Assembly: GCA_021783995.1 (NCBI GenBank)
Contig: JAJXTH010000003.1
Coordinates: 29,360-93,359, forward strand
Source: Pseudomonadota bacterium
GTDB taxonomy: Bacteria > Pseudomonadota > Gammaproteobacteria > Burkholderiales > Gallionellaceae
Direction of reading: 5' to 3'
Length of the DNA: 64,000 nucleotides
Shown: positions 8,131 to 16,763 of the stretch, one piece after another
Layout: the number at the start of each line of letters is the position of its first letter
How positions within the stretch are numbered: the stretch's first letter is position 1
Position numbers and translations under genes: made by a program
Notes under the pieces: model-generated
What the model saw: only the letters and a program-made list of their open reading frames with translations
What the model was told of the DNA's origin: nothing
The model's database searches: none

Positions 8131-9618
8131 TTAAGTCATCAGACTGATCGAAACACGCGTCCTGGGCAAGCCCAGATCCTGAAAAAACTGTTCGGCAACC
8201 CGCACCGCCGCTTGGGGCCCCGCAAGATACACATCGCCTTCCAGCAATTCTGCATCATTTTCGGCGATGCCGCAGAGCTGTTTCATGAGGCGCTCTTCCC
8301 TGTTGGCCGTCATCGCACGCAAATCGAAACCTGCGACATGTTCCGCATGATGAAAGTTGTCCAGCGCATCTGCCCATGCCCGCACCACGTTGGGCATGTA
8401 AATGTTTTCCCTGGAAGATGCGATCCAGTGCAGGCGTATGAATTCTGCATTCAACGACATCGCATGTTCGATCACGCTCTTGATCGGCGCGAAGCCATCG
8501 TCAAACGCAAAGAAGTACAACGCGCGCGGTGATCTCTCATGCAGGATGAACTCTCCTTGCGGCCCTTCGATCTCGACTGACTCGCGAGCCTTCAGGCGGT
8601 CGAAGACATAATCCGAAAAGAGATTGCCGCTCTGGAGGCGCACATGAAACAGCACATTTCGATCGTCACAGGGACAGCTGGCAATGGGCAATTCGGCGCT
8701 GTAGGCCTGCCCTACCCTGAGCGTCACGCTCTGCCCTGCAAGAAAACGCAGGCGCTGGGTGCGCGGCGTCTGCAGATGTAGCAGCAGTATGTCGGCCGCA
8801 AGCGGTTCGACAGATTTCACTGTAGCATCAATTTGCTGGTAGGGAATGTCCTGCACGCTGCCGGCAACCGTGGCTTCCAAGGTGACATCGCTCACCGCGG
8901 TGTTGCTGCAAAGCAGGATGCAGCCCTGGCTCTTCTCGGCTTCTGTTAGCACATAGTCGTGGTGGCGCGTCTTCTTGACCTGACCCGAGATCACGCGCGC
9001 CTTGCAAAGACCGCAGTTGCCCCCACTGCAGCCGTAGTTGAGCGGAATGCCGGCAGACATCGCCGCCTCGAGCAGGGTGTCCTGCCCCTCAAGCAGAAAA
9101 TCGTGGCCGCTGGGCTGCACGGTCACATGCGCTGCCATCACGCGCAGCATGTTGTCCTTGATTGCCAGGAGATTGCTCAAACCCGGCTCCATCGCTGATT
9201 CCGCTTCATGCCTTATCCATAATCTGAGATCGCTCACCGCCTGCTGCGATGCCGCATCGCATTGCGTCTCGTCCAGCTTCTTCAACAACCTGTTGAGCAA
9301 GTTCTTCAAATTCTCCAGCATAGCCTGGCTTCGATCCAGCGTCTTGCTGAGTTCCGTCACCCTAGCTGCCAGTACTTCCGCATCGGGCAGTGCACGTTCG
9401 AATATGCGCTTGCCAAAAGCCTGCTCCTTGATGCGGGAAATCCGCTGGATTTCCACGGTATCCTCGATCTCCGCATCCGGATAGCAGGCCAGCAGATCAT
9501 CTACATCCACCATCCCGTCATGTGCATCGAGTTCGCCTGACTGTATCTTCTTCTGCAGCACAACGCGGTTCACACCGACCAGCCTTGCCGCTCTTGTCAG
9601 ACTCAGAAGCTTACTCAT
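8131..9618 (-). CDS. HTH / coiled-coil / 2Fe-2S ferredoxin / FNR-like fusion protein
   Basis: A 495-aa four-part protein. Residues 1-50 look like a MerR- or excisionase-type helix-turn-helix (LTRAARLVGVNRVVLQKKI). Residues 75-120 form a probable coiled coil. Residues 165-250 are a plant-type ferredoxin domain with Cys197, Cys202, Cys205 and Cys237. Residues 255-495 have the layout of a ferredoxin-NAD(P)H reductase module. In that module the usual Arg-x-Tyr/Phe-Ser flavin motif reads AELPIAS, and the glycine-rich GGTGxAPxxS motif reads FDDGFAPIKS, so FAD and NAD binding may be impaired. It lies between cysG (38 bp) and the CDGSH gene (8 bp). A redox-sensing or electron-relay role is inference. 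Confidence 0.85.
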   Translation of the reverse strand: MSKLLSLTRAARLVGVNRVVLQKKIQSGELDAHDGMVDVDDLLACYPDAEIEDTVEIQRISRIKEQAFGKRIFERALPDAEVLAARVTELSKTLDRSQAMLENLKNLLNRLLKKLDETQCDAASQQAVSDLRLWIRHEAESAMEPGLSNLLAIKDNMLRVMAAHVTVQPSGHDFLLEGQDTLLEAAMSAGIPLNYGCSGGNCGLCKARVISGQVKKTRHHDYVLTEAEKSQGCILLCSNTAVSDVTLEATVAGSVQDIPYQQIDATVKSVEPLAADILLLHLQTPRTQRLRFLAGQSVTLRVGQAYSAELPIASCPCDDRNVLFHVRLQSGNLFSDYVFDRLKARESVEIEGPQGEFILHERSPRALYFFAFDDGFAPIKSVIEHAMSLNAEFIRLHWIASSRENIYMPNVVRAWADALDNFHHAEHVAGFDLRAMTANREERLMKQLCGIAENDAELLEGDVYLAGPQAAVRVAEQFFQDLGLPRTRVSISLMT

Positions 9619-9656
9619 GATATCCAGTGAAGCTCATCTGTCTGCGATTCCTTCAA

Positions 9657-11036
9657 TCAGCCGCGATGCGGATGGAACCACTGCAATTTTTCGCGCAGCC
9701 TCACCACGCCGCCTATGATGATCAGCGTCGGCGCATGCAGTTGCGCGATTTCCTGCTTCTGCGGCAGATCCGCCAGCGTGCCCGTGACGACGCGCTGATT
9801 CTGCGTCGTGCCCTGCTGCACGATCGCAATCGGCGTGGATTCAGGAAGCCCATGCTCGATCAGCTTAGAGCACAGGGTATCCAGGCCGTGCAGCCCCATG
9901 TATACCACCACCGTCTGCCTGGGTCTTGCCAGTGCATCCCAGTCGAGATTCATCGTGCCGTCCTTCAAGTGGCCGGTGACGAACATGCAGGACTGCGCAT
10001 GGTCCCTGTGCGTCAGAGGTATGCCCGCATAGGATGCGACGCCGGACGCCGCAGTGATGCCAGGCACGACCTGAAACGGAATGCTCTCGGCTGCCAGCGT
10101 CTCTATCTCTTCTCCGCCTCGCCCGAAGATGAAAGGATCACCACCCTTGAGGCGCAGCACACGCTTTCCTTCCTTCGCCAGCCTAACTAGGAGCGCATTG
10201 ATCTCTTCCTGTTGCAGCGTGTGATCTGCGCGCTTCTTGCCGACATAGATGCGCTCCGCATCGCGCCTCGTCATGTCAACGATGGGCTTGGATACCAGGT
10301 TGTCATACACCACCACGTCCGCCTTCTGCATCAGGCGCAGCGCGCGGAAGGTCAGAAGATCCGGGTCGCCTGGACCTGCGCCGACAAGGTATACCTCGCC
10401 CCTGACCATGTTGTCCTCGTCCCGCAGCATCTGCTGCAGCATGGCCTCTGCGCCCTGTTCGTCGCCTGTCAGCACCTTTTCCGCAACCACGCCATCCAGT
10501 GCATTCTCCCAGAATATGCGGCGCTTTGCGGGATTGGTGACGCGCTGTTTCACCCTTTCCCTGAAACGCTCGGCAAACGCCGCGAGCCTGCTGAAGTTCT
10601 GCGGTATCATGCTTTCCAGCTTGCCGCGCATCATGCGCGTGAGAACCGGGGATGCGCCGCCGCTTGAAAATGCAACCATCAACGGAGAGCGGTCCATGAT
10701 TGCAGGCATGATGAAACTGCAAAGCTCGGGGTCATCCACCACGTTCACGGGAATGCTGCGCTCGCGCGCAAGACGGGAAACTTCCGCATTCACGCCGCGA
10801 TCGTCGGTCGCCGCGATCACGAGCATCACGCCTTCGAGATGATGCGCATCGAAACGCTCACCGATGCTTTCAATCCCGGCTTGTTCAGAAAGGGAAGGCT
10901 CTATCTCGGGTGCGACCACGCGCACCGCAGCTCCTGCCTCGAGCAGCACGCCGGCCTTGCGTTTGGCGACCTCGCCGCCACCCACCACCAGGCACAGCCT
11001 GCCTTTGACATCCATGAAAATCGGCAGAAAATCCAT
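9657..11036 (-). CDS. cysG: siroheme synthase CysG (dehydrogenase/ferrochelatase plus SUMT)
   Basis: Converts uroporphyrinogen III to siroheme, the cofactor of DsrAB. The N-terminal half is the precorrin-2 dehydrogenase/sirohydrochlorin ferrochelatase, with [11 protein letters not shown] near residue 16. The C-terminal half is uroporphyrinogen-III C-methyltransferase, with [23 protein letters not shown] and [13 protein letters not shown]. An in-frame start lies 57 bp further upstream. I choose ATG 11036, giving [13 protein letters not shown], because it matches the family N-terminus and leaves a 25-bp gap to dsrN instead of an overlap. The protein is then 459 aa. Its place inside the dsr unit provides siroheme in step with DsrAB. 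Confidence 0.95.
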   Translation of the reverse strand: MDFLPIFMDVKGRLCLVVGGGEVAKRKAGVLLEAGAAVRVVAPEIEPSLSEQAGIESIGERFDAHHLEGVMLVIAATDDRGVNAEVSRLARERSIPVNVVDDPELCSFIMPAIMDRSPLMVAFSSGGASPVLTRMMRGKLESMIPQNFSRLAAFAERFRERVKQRVTNPAKRRIFWENALDGVVAEKVLTGDEQGAEAMLQQMLRDEDNMVRGEVYLVGAGPGDPDLLTFRALRLMQKADVVVYDNLVSKPIVDMTRRDAERIYVGKKRADHTLQQEEINALLVRLAKEGKRVLRLKGGDPFIFGRGGEEIETLAAESIPFQVVPGITAASGVASYAGIPLTHRDHAQSCMFVTGHLKDGTMNLDWDALARPRQTVVVYMGLHGLDTLCSKLIEHGLPESTPIAIVQQGTTQNQRVVTGTLADLPQKQEIAQLHAPTLIIIGGVVRLREKLQWFHPHRG

Positions 11037-11061
11037 CGTCCTTACCCTGAGTATTGATACG

Positions 11062-12474
11062 TCATCTGTTGCTGATATTGAGACCCGCCTCACAGGCCTG
11101 CTGCCTTTCCTTCTGCACGCGTCGTATGAAGGCCACGAAGCGCTGAGCCCAGCGGCAACTTCCTATCGTGCGCAAATGCGTGTAGGAGGCGAGCAGGTTG
11201 TGAAGCACGAGGCCGTCGTGCTTTCCATTTATGCCATGACCGCGCTCGACTTTGTAGGCATAGCGACTGTCCTCCGGCAGGTTCTCGAGGCTGGAATAAT
11301 GAAATTCGTGCGCCCTGATTCCGGTCGCAGGCGCATCCGGTCGGGGCCAGGGATGCGTGCATTCTTCCACAAGATGCACATAGCCTCGCCCTACAGGTCT
11401 GGCATGCATCTTTACATCGCCCGGTATCGCGCCCACCATCTCGTAGGTCCTGCCCAGGTATTCGATGCCGCGCGAAAGATACATCAGGCCCCCGCACTCT
11501 GCATAAGCCGGCATGCCGTCCTCGATGCGCCGTCTGATCTCCGCACGCAGGCTGCTGTTCGCTTCCAGCGCCTCGGCACAGGTCTCCGGAAATCCGCCGC
11601 CGATGTAGAGCGCATCCGCTTCAGGCAATGTTGCATCGCGCAACGCATCAAATGGCACGAGTTCCGCGCCTGATGCCTCGAGTGCATCGAGATCGTCCGC
11701 ATAATAGAACCCGAATGCCTGATCGCGTGCAATCGCGATGCGCACCTTGTCGCGGGCTGGCAGCGATACGACTTCGGCGCTGCGATGCACCTCCAGTATC
11801 CGCTTATCTGAAAGCTGAAGCAGCCTGTCGAGGTCTACCTGCTCTGCAATCGCATCGCCGATCTGCTTGATCTTGGCTGTCGCGACATGGGATTCATTGC
11901 TGGGCATCAGCCCGAGATGGCGTTCGATGATGGAAAGCCTGTCGTCGTGATGAATGGCGCCTATCACGGGCACATCAGTGTAGTGCTCTATCACTTGGCG
12001 AAGCTTGGATTCGTGGCGGCTGCCGCCCAGATTGTTGAGCAGCACGCCTGCGATGTTGATGTCCCGATCGAATGCCTGATAACCCAGGATCAGGGGCGCA
12101 ATGCCGCGCGTCATGCCGCGCGCATCGAGCACCAGGAATACCGGAAGGTCGAGCATCTTAGCAAGCGCAGCATTGCTGTTGCTGCCATCCAGTGCAAGGC
12201 CGTCATACAGTCCCTTGTTGCCCTCGACGAGGTTCACTTGTGCCAGATGGCGTGAAAAGGTGGCGACGATGTCCTCTTCGTTCATCAGATAAAGATCGAG
12301 GTTGCGACAGGCTCTTCCCGATGCCTGCGACAGCCACATCGGATCGATGTAATCGGGTCCCTTCTTGTAGGGCTGCACGGCATGGCCGCGCGCTTTCAAT
12401 GCAGCACACAGGCCTATGCTGACCATCGTCTTGCCCGAAGACTTGTGCGCTGCCGAAATCAGAAAACGGTTCAT
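11062..12474 (-). CDS. dsrN: DsrN, cobyrinate a,c-diamide synthase-like siroheme amidase
   Basis: Glutamine-dependent amidotransferase related to CbiA/CobB. In dsr operons the homologue DsrN amidates siroheme to give the siro-amide of sulfite reductase. N-terminal P-loop [10 protein letters not shown] (about 5-14); C-terminal class-I-like glutaminase part with [13 protein letters not shown] holding the nucleophilic Cys and a later HEFHYS motif. I start at ATG 12474, since AAGG lies a few bases upstream; the longer start at 12495 would overlap dsrP. No other cobalamin genes are near, which supports DsrN over CbiA. Confidence 0.9.
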   Translation of the reverse strand: MNRFLISAAHKSSGKTMVSIGLCAALKARGHAVQPYKKGPDYIDPMWLSQASGRACRNLDLYLMNEEDIVATFSRHLAQVNLVEGNKGLYDGLALDGSNSNAALAKMLDLPVFLVLDARGMTRGIAPLILGYQAFDRDINIAGVLLNNLGGSRHESKLRQVIEHYTDVPVIGAIHHDDRLSIIERHLGLMPSNESHVATAKIKQIGDAIAEQVDLDRLLQLSDKRILEVHRSAEVVSLPARDKVRIAIARDQAFGFYYADDLDALEASGAELVPFDALRDATLPEADALYIGGGFPETCAEALEANSSLRAEIRRRIEDGMPAYAECGGLMYLSRGIEYLGRTYEMVGAIPGDVKMHARPVGRGYVHLVEECTHPWPRPDAPATGIRAHEFHYSSLENLPEDSRYAYKVERGHGINGKHDGLVLHNLLASYTHLRTIGSCRWAQRFVAFIRRVQKERQQACEAGLNISNR

Positions 12475-12491
12475 GGCTGCCTTACGGCAAA

Positions 12492-13679
12492 TCAATCCGC
12501 GATGTAGGACTTGTCATGCGGCATGAAATTCAGCACATGCACGCTGACCGTGGTGATGATGAAGGCGATTGCCAAACCGCCGAAGCCCAGCAGGATTTCA
12601 TAGATGGAAGGCGTATAGCTTCCGATCTGGCCATCGCCAAAGGTGCTGCTCACCTGATATCCGGGGAAGAGATTCAAAGGATACGCCTGACCGCCGATGA
12701 TGAAAACATAAAGGAATGCAAAACCTCCCAACACAACAGCCAATGAGGCGAGCATTGCTGACTTTCGGGTCTTCATGCCCGGCAGGAAAATCAACGCAAG
12801 GGGCAATACATTGCCAATCAGCACATACCCCCACCAGAACAACGCGGGATAGACGCCGCCGTCGAGAAGTATGAAGCGTTCAAATCCCATCCTGTGCGCA
12901 AAATACAGATTGGTCATGTGGTAGGCGACGACCATGTACAAGGACCCGAGAACAAATATGCCAAGCAGGCGTTTTTTGCGCTCAAGGATCTCCGGCTCGA
13001 GCTCCTTGTCGTTCCAGGCATAGATTACCATCTGAACGATGTGGAATACCGCCATCCCCCACGCGAATGACATCACGATGAACATCGGCGGCAGCACTGC
13101 AGAACCATATGCCTCCCGCGCGGTGAGAAAGGCGAAGATCAATCCCGTGCCCGTGGTCAGCACGAATCGCCAGGCGAAAACAGCAACACCCAATGGCTTG
13201 CTGTAAACATTCATGCGCTTTTCCATCATGGACCAGAGATAGGCAATCACGAGGCCGAACATGCCGGAATAGAGCACCGTGTTCCAGGCGAAGACCGATG
13301 TGATGTTAAAATCCAGCGCGGGCAGCATGAAGCGCTCGGGACGACCCAAGTCCAGCATCAGGACGGCCAGTCCGCCCGAGAGCATCGCGATGCTCAGAAG
13401 CCCTGCAAGCGGCGCTCTCGCCTTGTAGATCGCCTTACCAAACACCGAGCCTATGGATGCGACGTTCAGCACGCCCGAGGCCGCCACGATGAGAAAGATC
13501 GCAAACACGTGAGGCATGCCCCATACGATCTGGTTGTTCATGCCGGTGATGATGTGTCCTTCTTCTTCCATCAGGCTGACGGCATAGAGCGCAAGCAACA
13601 CGACCAGGCCCGCACCTGCCAGGAGTGCATAATACAAACGATTTTTTTTGTGCTGCAAAGCAAAGGATGTCGACATCAT
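12492..13679 (-). CDS. dsrP: DsrP, NrfD-like quinone-interacting membrane subunit
   Basis: Integral membrane subunit of DsrMKJOP, related to NrfD/PsrC, that exchanges electrons with the quinone pool and DsrO. The 395-aa sequence has about ten hydrophobic segments, the family motif DLGRPERF near 125, and a short hydrophilic N-terminus. The start codon shares a base with the dsrO stop (TGATG), indicating coupling. The next gene, dsrN, follows after 17 bp. Confidence 0.95.
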   Translation of the reverse strand: MMSTSFALQHKKNRLYYALLAGAGLVVLLALYAVSLMEEEGHIITGMNNQIVWGMPHVFAIFLIVAASGVLNVASIGSVFGKAIYKARAPLAGLLSIAMLSGGLAVLMLDLGRPERFMLPALDFNITSVFAWNTVLYSGMFGLVIAYLWSMMEKRMNVYSKPLGVAVFAWRFVLTTGTGLIFAFLTAREAYGSAVLPPMFIVMSFAWGMAVFHIVQMVIYAWNDKELEPEILERKKRLLGIFVLGSLYMVVAYHMTNLYFAHRMGFERFILLDGGVYPALFWWGYVLIGNVLPLALIFLPGMKTRKSAMLASLAVVLGGFAFLYVFIIGGQAYPLNLFPGYQVSSTFGDGQIGSYTPSIYEILLGFGGLAIAFIITTVSVHVLNFMPHDKSYIAD

Positions 13680-14386
13680 CAGATTCCTTGATAGCGCACG
13701 CCGGTATTGAGATTCAGGTCGGCGCGGACCTGGGTCGAAGCAACGGCGCGTATCTTCTTGGCGATTTCACTGTTCGGGTCGTGCAGATTGCCAAACAGGA
13801 TGGACTTGTTCGGACAGGCTTCCGCACAGGCCGGCTGCTTGCCTTCATCTACGCGGTGCACGCACATCGTGCAGCTCTCCACCGTGCCCTTGCCTCTTGG
13901 CACATCCGGATTCTGATCGTGCAGCGGCGCATGCACAAAGGAGCGCGCCTTGTAGGGGCAGGCCATCATGCAATAACGGCACCCTATGCAGCGGTGCTTG
14001 TCCACCAAAACGATGCCGTCATACCGCTTGAATGAAGCCCCAGTAGGACAGACATCCACGCAAGGCGGCTCTGCACAGTGCTGGCACATCATCGGCAATG
14101 CAAACTGATGGCCGGTGCTGACATCCTTGATCTCTATCTTCCGTATCCACTGAGAATCCGTCGGCGCAAGGCCTCCTGACAAGCCGTTTTCCTTGTTGCA
14201 CGCCTTCACGCACTCATTGCACCCTTCGGCGCAATTCGACGTGTCGATCAGCATGCCCCATCTCACCTTGCTGTCATCATCCGACTGGCCATGAGCAACC
14301 TTGAACAACAGCAACCCTGGCGCAATTGCAACAGCCGCGACGCCGACCGAAGTCTTCAGGAAATTTCTACGCTGGACGTCACTCAT
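13679..14386 (-). CDS. dsrO: DsrO, periplasmic ferredoxin-like iron-sulfur subunit
   Basis: Periplasmic polyferredoxin of the DsrMKJOP complex. A Tat signal (RRNFLKTSVG at residues 6-15) is followed by four cysteine groups typical of four [4Fe-4S] clusters: CAEGCNECVKAC, CQHCAEPPCVDVCP, CIGCRYCMMACP and CTMCVHRVDEG..CAEACP. It relays electrons between DsrJ and DsrP. It overlaps dsrJ by 4 bp and dsrP by 1 bp. Confidence 0.96.
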   Translation of the reverse strand: MSDVQRRNFLKTSVGVAAVAIAPGLLLFKVAHGQSDDDSKVRWGMLIDTSNCAEGCNECVKACNKENGLSGGLAPTDSQWIRKIEIKDVSTGHQFALPMMCQHCAEPPCVDVCPTGASFKRYDGIVLVDKHRCIGCRYCMMACPYKARSFVHAPLHDQNPDVPRGKGTVESCTMCVHRVDEGKQPACAEACPNKSILFGNLHDPNSEIAKKIRAVASTQVRADLNLNTGVRYQGI

Positions 14387-14766
14387 TTCGCATTCCTCTC
14401 AAGCCATGCGCTCTTGCGTATGCCGGAGTGGCATTCAAAACAATCGATCTTGACCGCCTCGTAGCGATGGCACGCAACGCAGAAGCTGTCGCTTCTCGCA
14501 ATCACGCTGTCATCCTTGGTGCTGGCATGGCATTCGATGCAGTTTCTGAGATCGATTTCCTTGTCGCGCTTGCCCTCGCGCACCGTCAGGTCCCGCTGAT
14601 GGATCAGCAGATGCATGTGATTCTTGCGCATCCAGACGGGATCCCTCACGCAGTGCCCGCCGCGGCCTATGTCGATCTTATAGGGCAAGGCCTGATCAGC
14701 CCATACATTCGGAATGCAAAGGCTGATCAATAGCAGCAGCAACAGACGTACGCCAGGCACACTCAT
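14383..14766 (-). CDS. dsrJ: DsrJ, periplasmic triheme cytochrome c
   Basis: A 127-aa triheme cytochrome c with a signal/anchor segment (residues 5-23) and three haem sites: CIECH (76-80), CVACH (96-100) and CFECH (109-113). Cys39 in GGHCVRDP is at the place of the cysteine known in this family as a distal haem ligand (His/Cys coordination). It is the periplasmic redox end of DsrMKJOP. Its start lies 6 bp after dsrL, and its stop overlaps dsrO. Confidence 0.95.
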   Translation of the reverse strand: MSVPGVRLLLLLLISLCIPNVWADQALPYKIDIGRGGHCVRDPVWMRKNHMHLLIHQRDLTVREGKRDKEIDLRNCIECHASTKDDSVIARSDSFCVACHRYEAVKIDCFECHSGIRKSAWLERNAK

Positions 14767-14772
14767 CTCGCT

Positions 14773-16740
14773 TTACTCACCCAGGCCCATCTGTATGTAA
14801 CCTGTCGGACACACATCCGCGCAGATATGACAACCTATGCACTTGTTATAGTCCGTATCGACATAGCGGCCAAGAGTCGCCTTGGCCTTGGGCACGCGGA
14901 ACACGGCCGTCTGCGGGCAATACACAACGCAGTTGTCACACTCGAAGCACATGCCGCAGCTCATGCAGCGCTTGGCTTCGGCCACAGCCAGATCCTGCGA
15001 CAGAACACCCAGCCTGTCCTGGAAGTTGCCCAGCGCAGATTGCGCATCCAGCGTGATCACATTGCGCTTGTTGCGCTCGACCATGTTGAAATGCCCAAGG
15101 AACAGCTGATCGTGCGGAATGATGTAGCGGTCGGAACGGTTGTCGAAATTGTGCACAGCCACGTTCGAATTGCAGGTGCCGCGCAAAGGCTCGTGCGTCT
15201 CTTTGATTTCGAGCCCCTTCTCCATCATCTTGCGCATCAGGTCAAACTGGTGCGCGTCGATCTTGGGTCGCTTCTCCAGATCGTGTCCTTTCAGGAAGCT
15301 GTCTATTCCGTCTGCTGCGATAGAGCCGTGGCCGATTGCGGTCGTCAGAAGATGCGGCTTGATGATGTCCCCGCCTGCAAACACATTCGAGTAACCCGAA
15401 ACCAGATAGTTCTTGTCGGTCGAAACCAGTCCCTTGCCATTGTTGAATTCTTCAAGCCCGGTGAAATCCACCGCCTGGCCGATCGCGGAAACGATCAGGT
15501 CAGCCGGGATGTCGTGCTCGCTGCCTTCGACATTCTTGATATCCAGCTTGGCGCCCACCATCTTTGCCTCGCACTTCGCAACCCGCAGCGCTGTCGCGCG
15601 ACCGTCAGCACCCCGCACGATGCCGACCGGCACCAGGCCGCCGCGGATGTCGATGCCCTCAGCCAGAGCCTGTTCGATTTCGTGCTTGTTTGCAGCCATC
15701 TTGTCGATGTTGAAGATCGAAGTCAGCGTAACATCCGCACCCTGCTTGACAGAAATTTCGGCCACATCGTGCGCCATCTGACCTGCGATCGCCTGCTCGA
15801 AATCGGTGGGTTTGGATGATTCGAGATGTCCCAGACGGCGCGCGACGGTTGCAACGTCGATGGAAGTATCGCCGCCGCCGACCACCACCACACGCTTGCC
15901 GACATGCTGCAACCGGCCGTCGTTGAACGCTTTCAGGAAAGCGGTCGCAGTCACTACGTTGGGCGCTGCACTGTCTGCCAGCGGCAGCGCGCGCCCTGCC
16001 TGCGCACCCATGCCGAGAAACACCGCGTCGTAATCCTTGCGCAGGTCATCCATCGTGACATCTGTGCCGACGCGGCAATTCATCCTTGTCTTGACACCCA
16101 GGTCGGTGATGCGCTTGATTTCCGCATCGAGCACATCGCGCGGCGTGCGGAAGCCCGGAATACCGTAACGCATCATGCCACCCAGATGCTCATGATCATC
16201 GAATATCGTGACCTCATGGCCCTTCAGCGTCAACTGATAGGCGCAGGACAGGCTGGCAGGGCCGCCGCCGATCACGGCGACTTTCTTACCTGTGGGCTCA
16301 GCCGTCTTGTTGTACGCAAGATTGTTTGCAATCGCATACTCACCCAGAAAATGCTCGACCGAATTGATCCCCACATGGTCTTCAAGAGCATTGCGGTTGC
16401 AGCCTGTCTCGCAGGGCGCAGGGCAAACTCGGCCCATCACGGAAGGAAATGGATTGGCTTCGGTCAGACGGCGCCATGCATATTCCTGCCATGGCATGAC
16501 AGGCTTGCCATCCTTGCCGACGGGCGGCTTCTCAGTCTGGCGCACGATCGCGAGGTAGCCGCGTATGTCTTCACCTGCAGGGCAGCTCCCCTGGCATGGC
16601 GGCGTGGACTGTATGTAGGTCGGGCACTTGTGCGTGTGGCTGGCCTGAAAGATCTTGTCAGTCCATCTGCGCACTTTGCTGTCGCCATCCTTGAAGCGGC
16701 GAAAGGTGACCTTTTGGGGAGTTTCCATCGTTTCTGACAT
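14773..16740 (-). CDS. dsrL: DsrL, NAD(P)H:acceptor oxidoreductase of the Dsr system
   Basis: A 655-aa FAD and Fe-S protein related to the small subunit of glutamate synthase (GltD). In sulfur oxidisers DsrL is essential and couples DsrAB to NAD+. The sequence has N-terminal cysteines for Fe-S clusters (CPTYIQ..CQGSCPAGEDIRGY, CPAPCETGCNR), the FAD dinucleotide fold VAVIGGGPASLSCAY near 155, and the NAD fold VVVVGGGDTSIDVATVARRLG near 283. C-terminal ferredoxin-like clusters (CMSCGMCFECDNCVVYCP and CIGCHICADVCP) complete it. Placement between dsrK and dsrJ is the oxidiser-type order. Confidence 0.96.
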   Translation of the reverse strand: MSETMETPQKVTFRRFKDGDSKVRRWTDKIFQASHTHKCPTYIQSTPPCQGSCPAGEDIRGYLAIVRQTEKPPVGKDGKPVMPWQEYAWRRLTEANPFPSVMGRVCPAPCETGCNRNALEDHVGINSVEHFLGEYAIANNLAYNKTAEPTGKKVAVIGGGPASLSCAYQLTLKGHEVTIFDDHEHLGGMMRYGIPGFRTPRDVLDAEIKRITDLGVKTRMNCRVGTDVTMDDLRKDYDAVFLGMGAQAGRALPLADSAAPNVVTATAFLKAFNDGRLQHVGKRVVVVGGGDTSIDVATVARRLGHLESSKPTDFEQAIAGQMAHDVAEISVKQGADVTLTSIFNIDKMAANKHEIEQALAEGIDIRGGLVPVGIVRGADGRATALRVAKCEAKMVGAKLDIKNVEGSEHDIPADLIVSAIGQAVDFTGLEEFNNGKGLVSTDKNYLVSGYSNVFAGGDIIKPHLLTTAIGHGSIAADGIDSFLKGHDLEKRPKIDAHQFDLMRKMMEKGLEIKETHEPLRGTCNSNVAVHNFDNRSDRYIIPHDQLFLGHFNMVERNKRNVITLDAQSALGNFQDRLGVLSQDLAVAEAKRCMSCGMCFECDNCVVYCPQTAVFRVPKAKATLGRYVDTDYNKCIGCHICADVCPTGYIQMGLGE

Positions 16741-16763
16741 TTTTAGCTACCTCCAGTAAATTG

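Noticed and set aside
11062-12474. Cobalamin-pathway CbiA
   Set aside because: No other cobalamin genes are near and its place right after dsrP marks it as DsrN.
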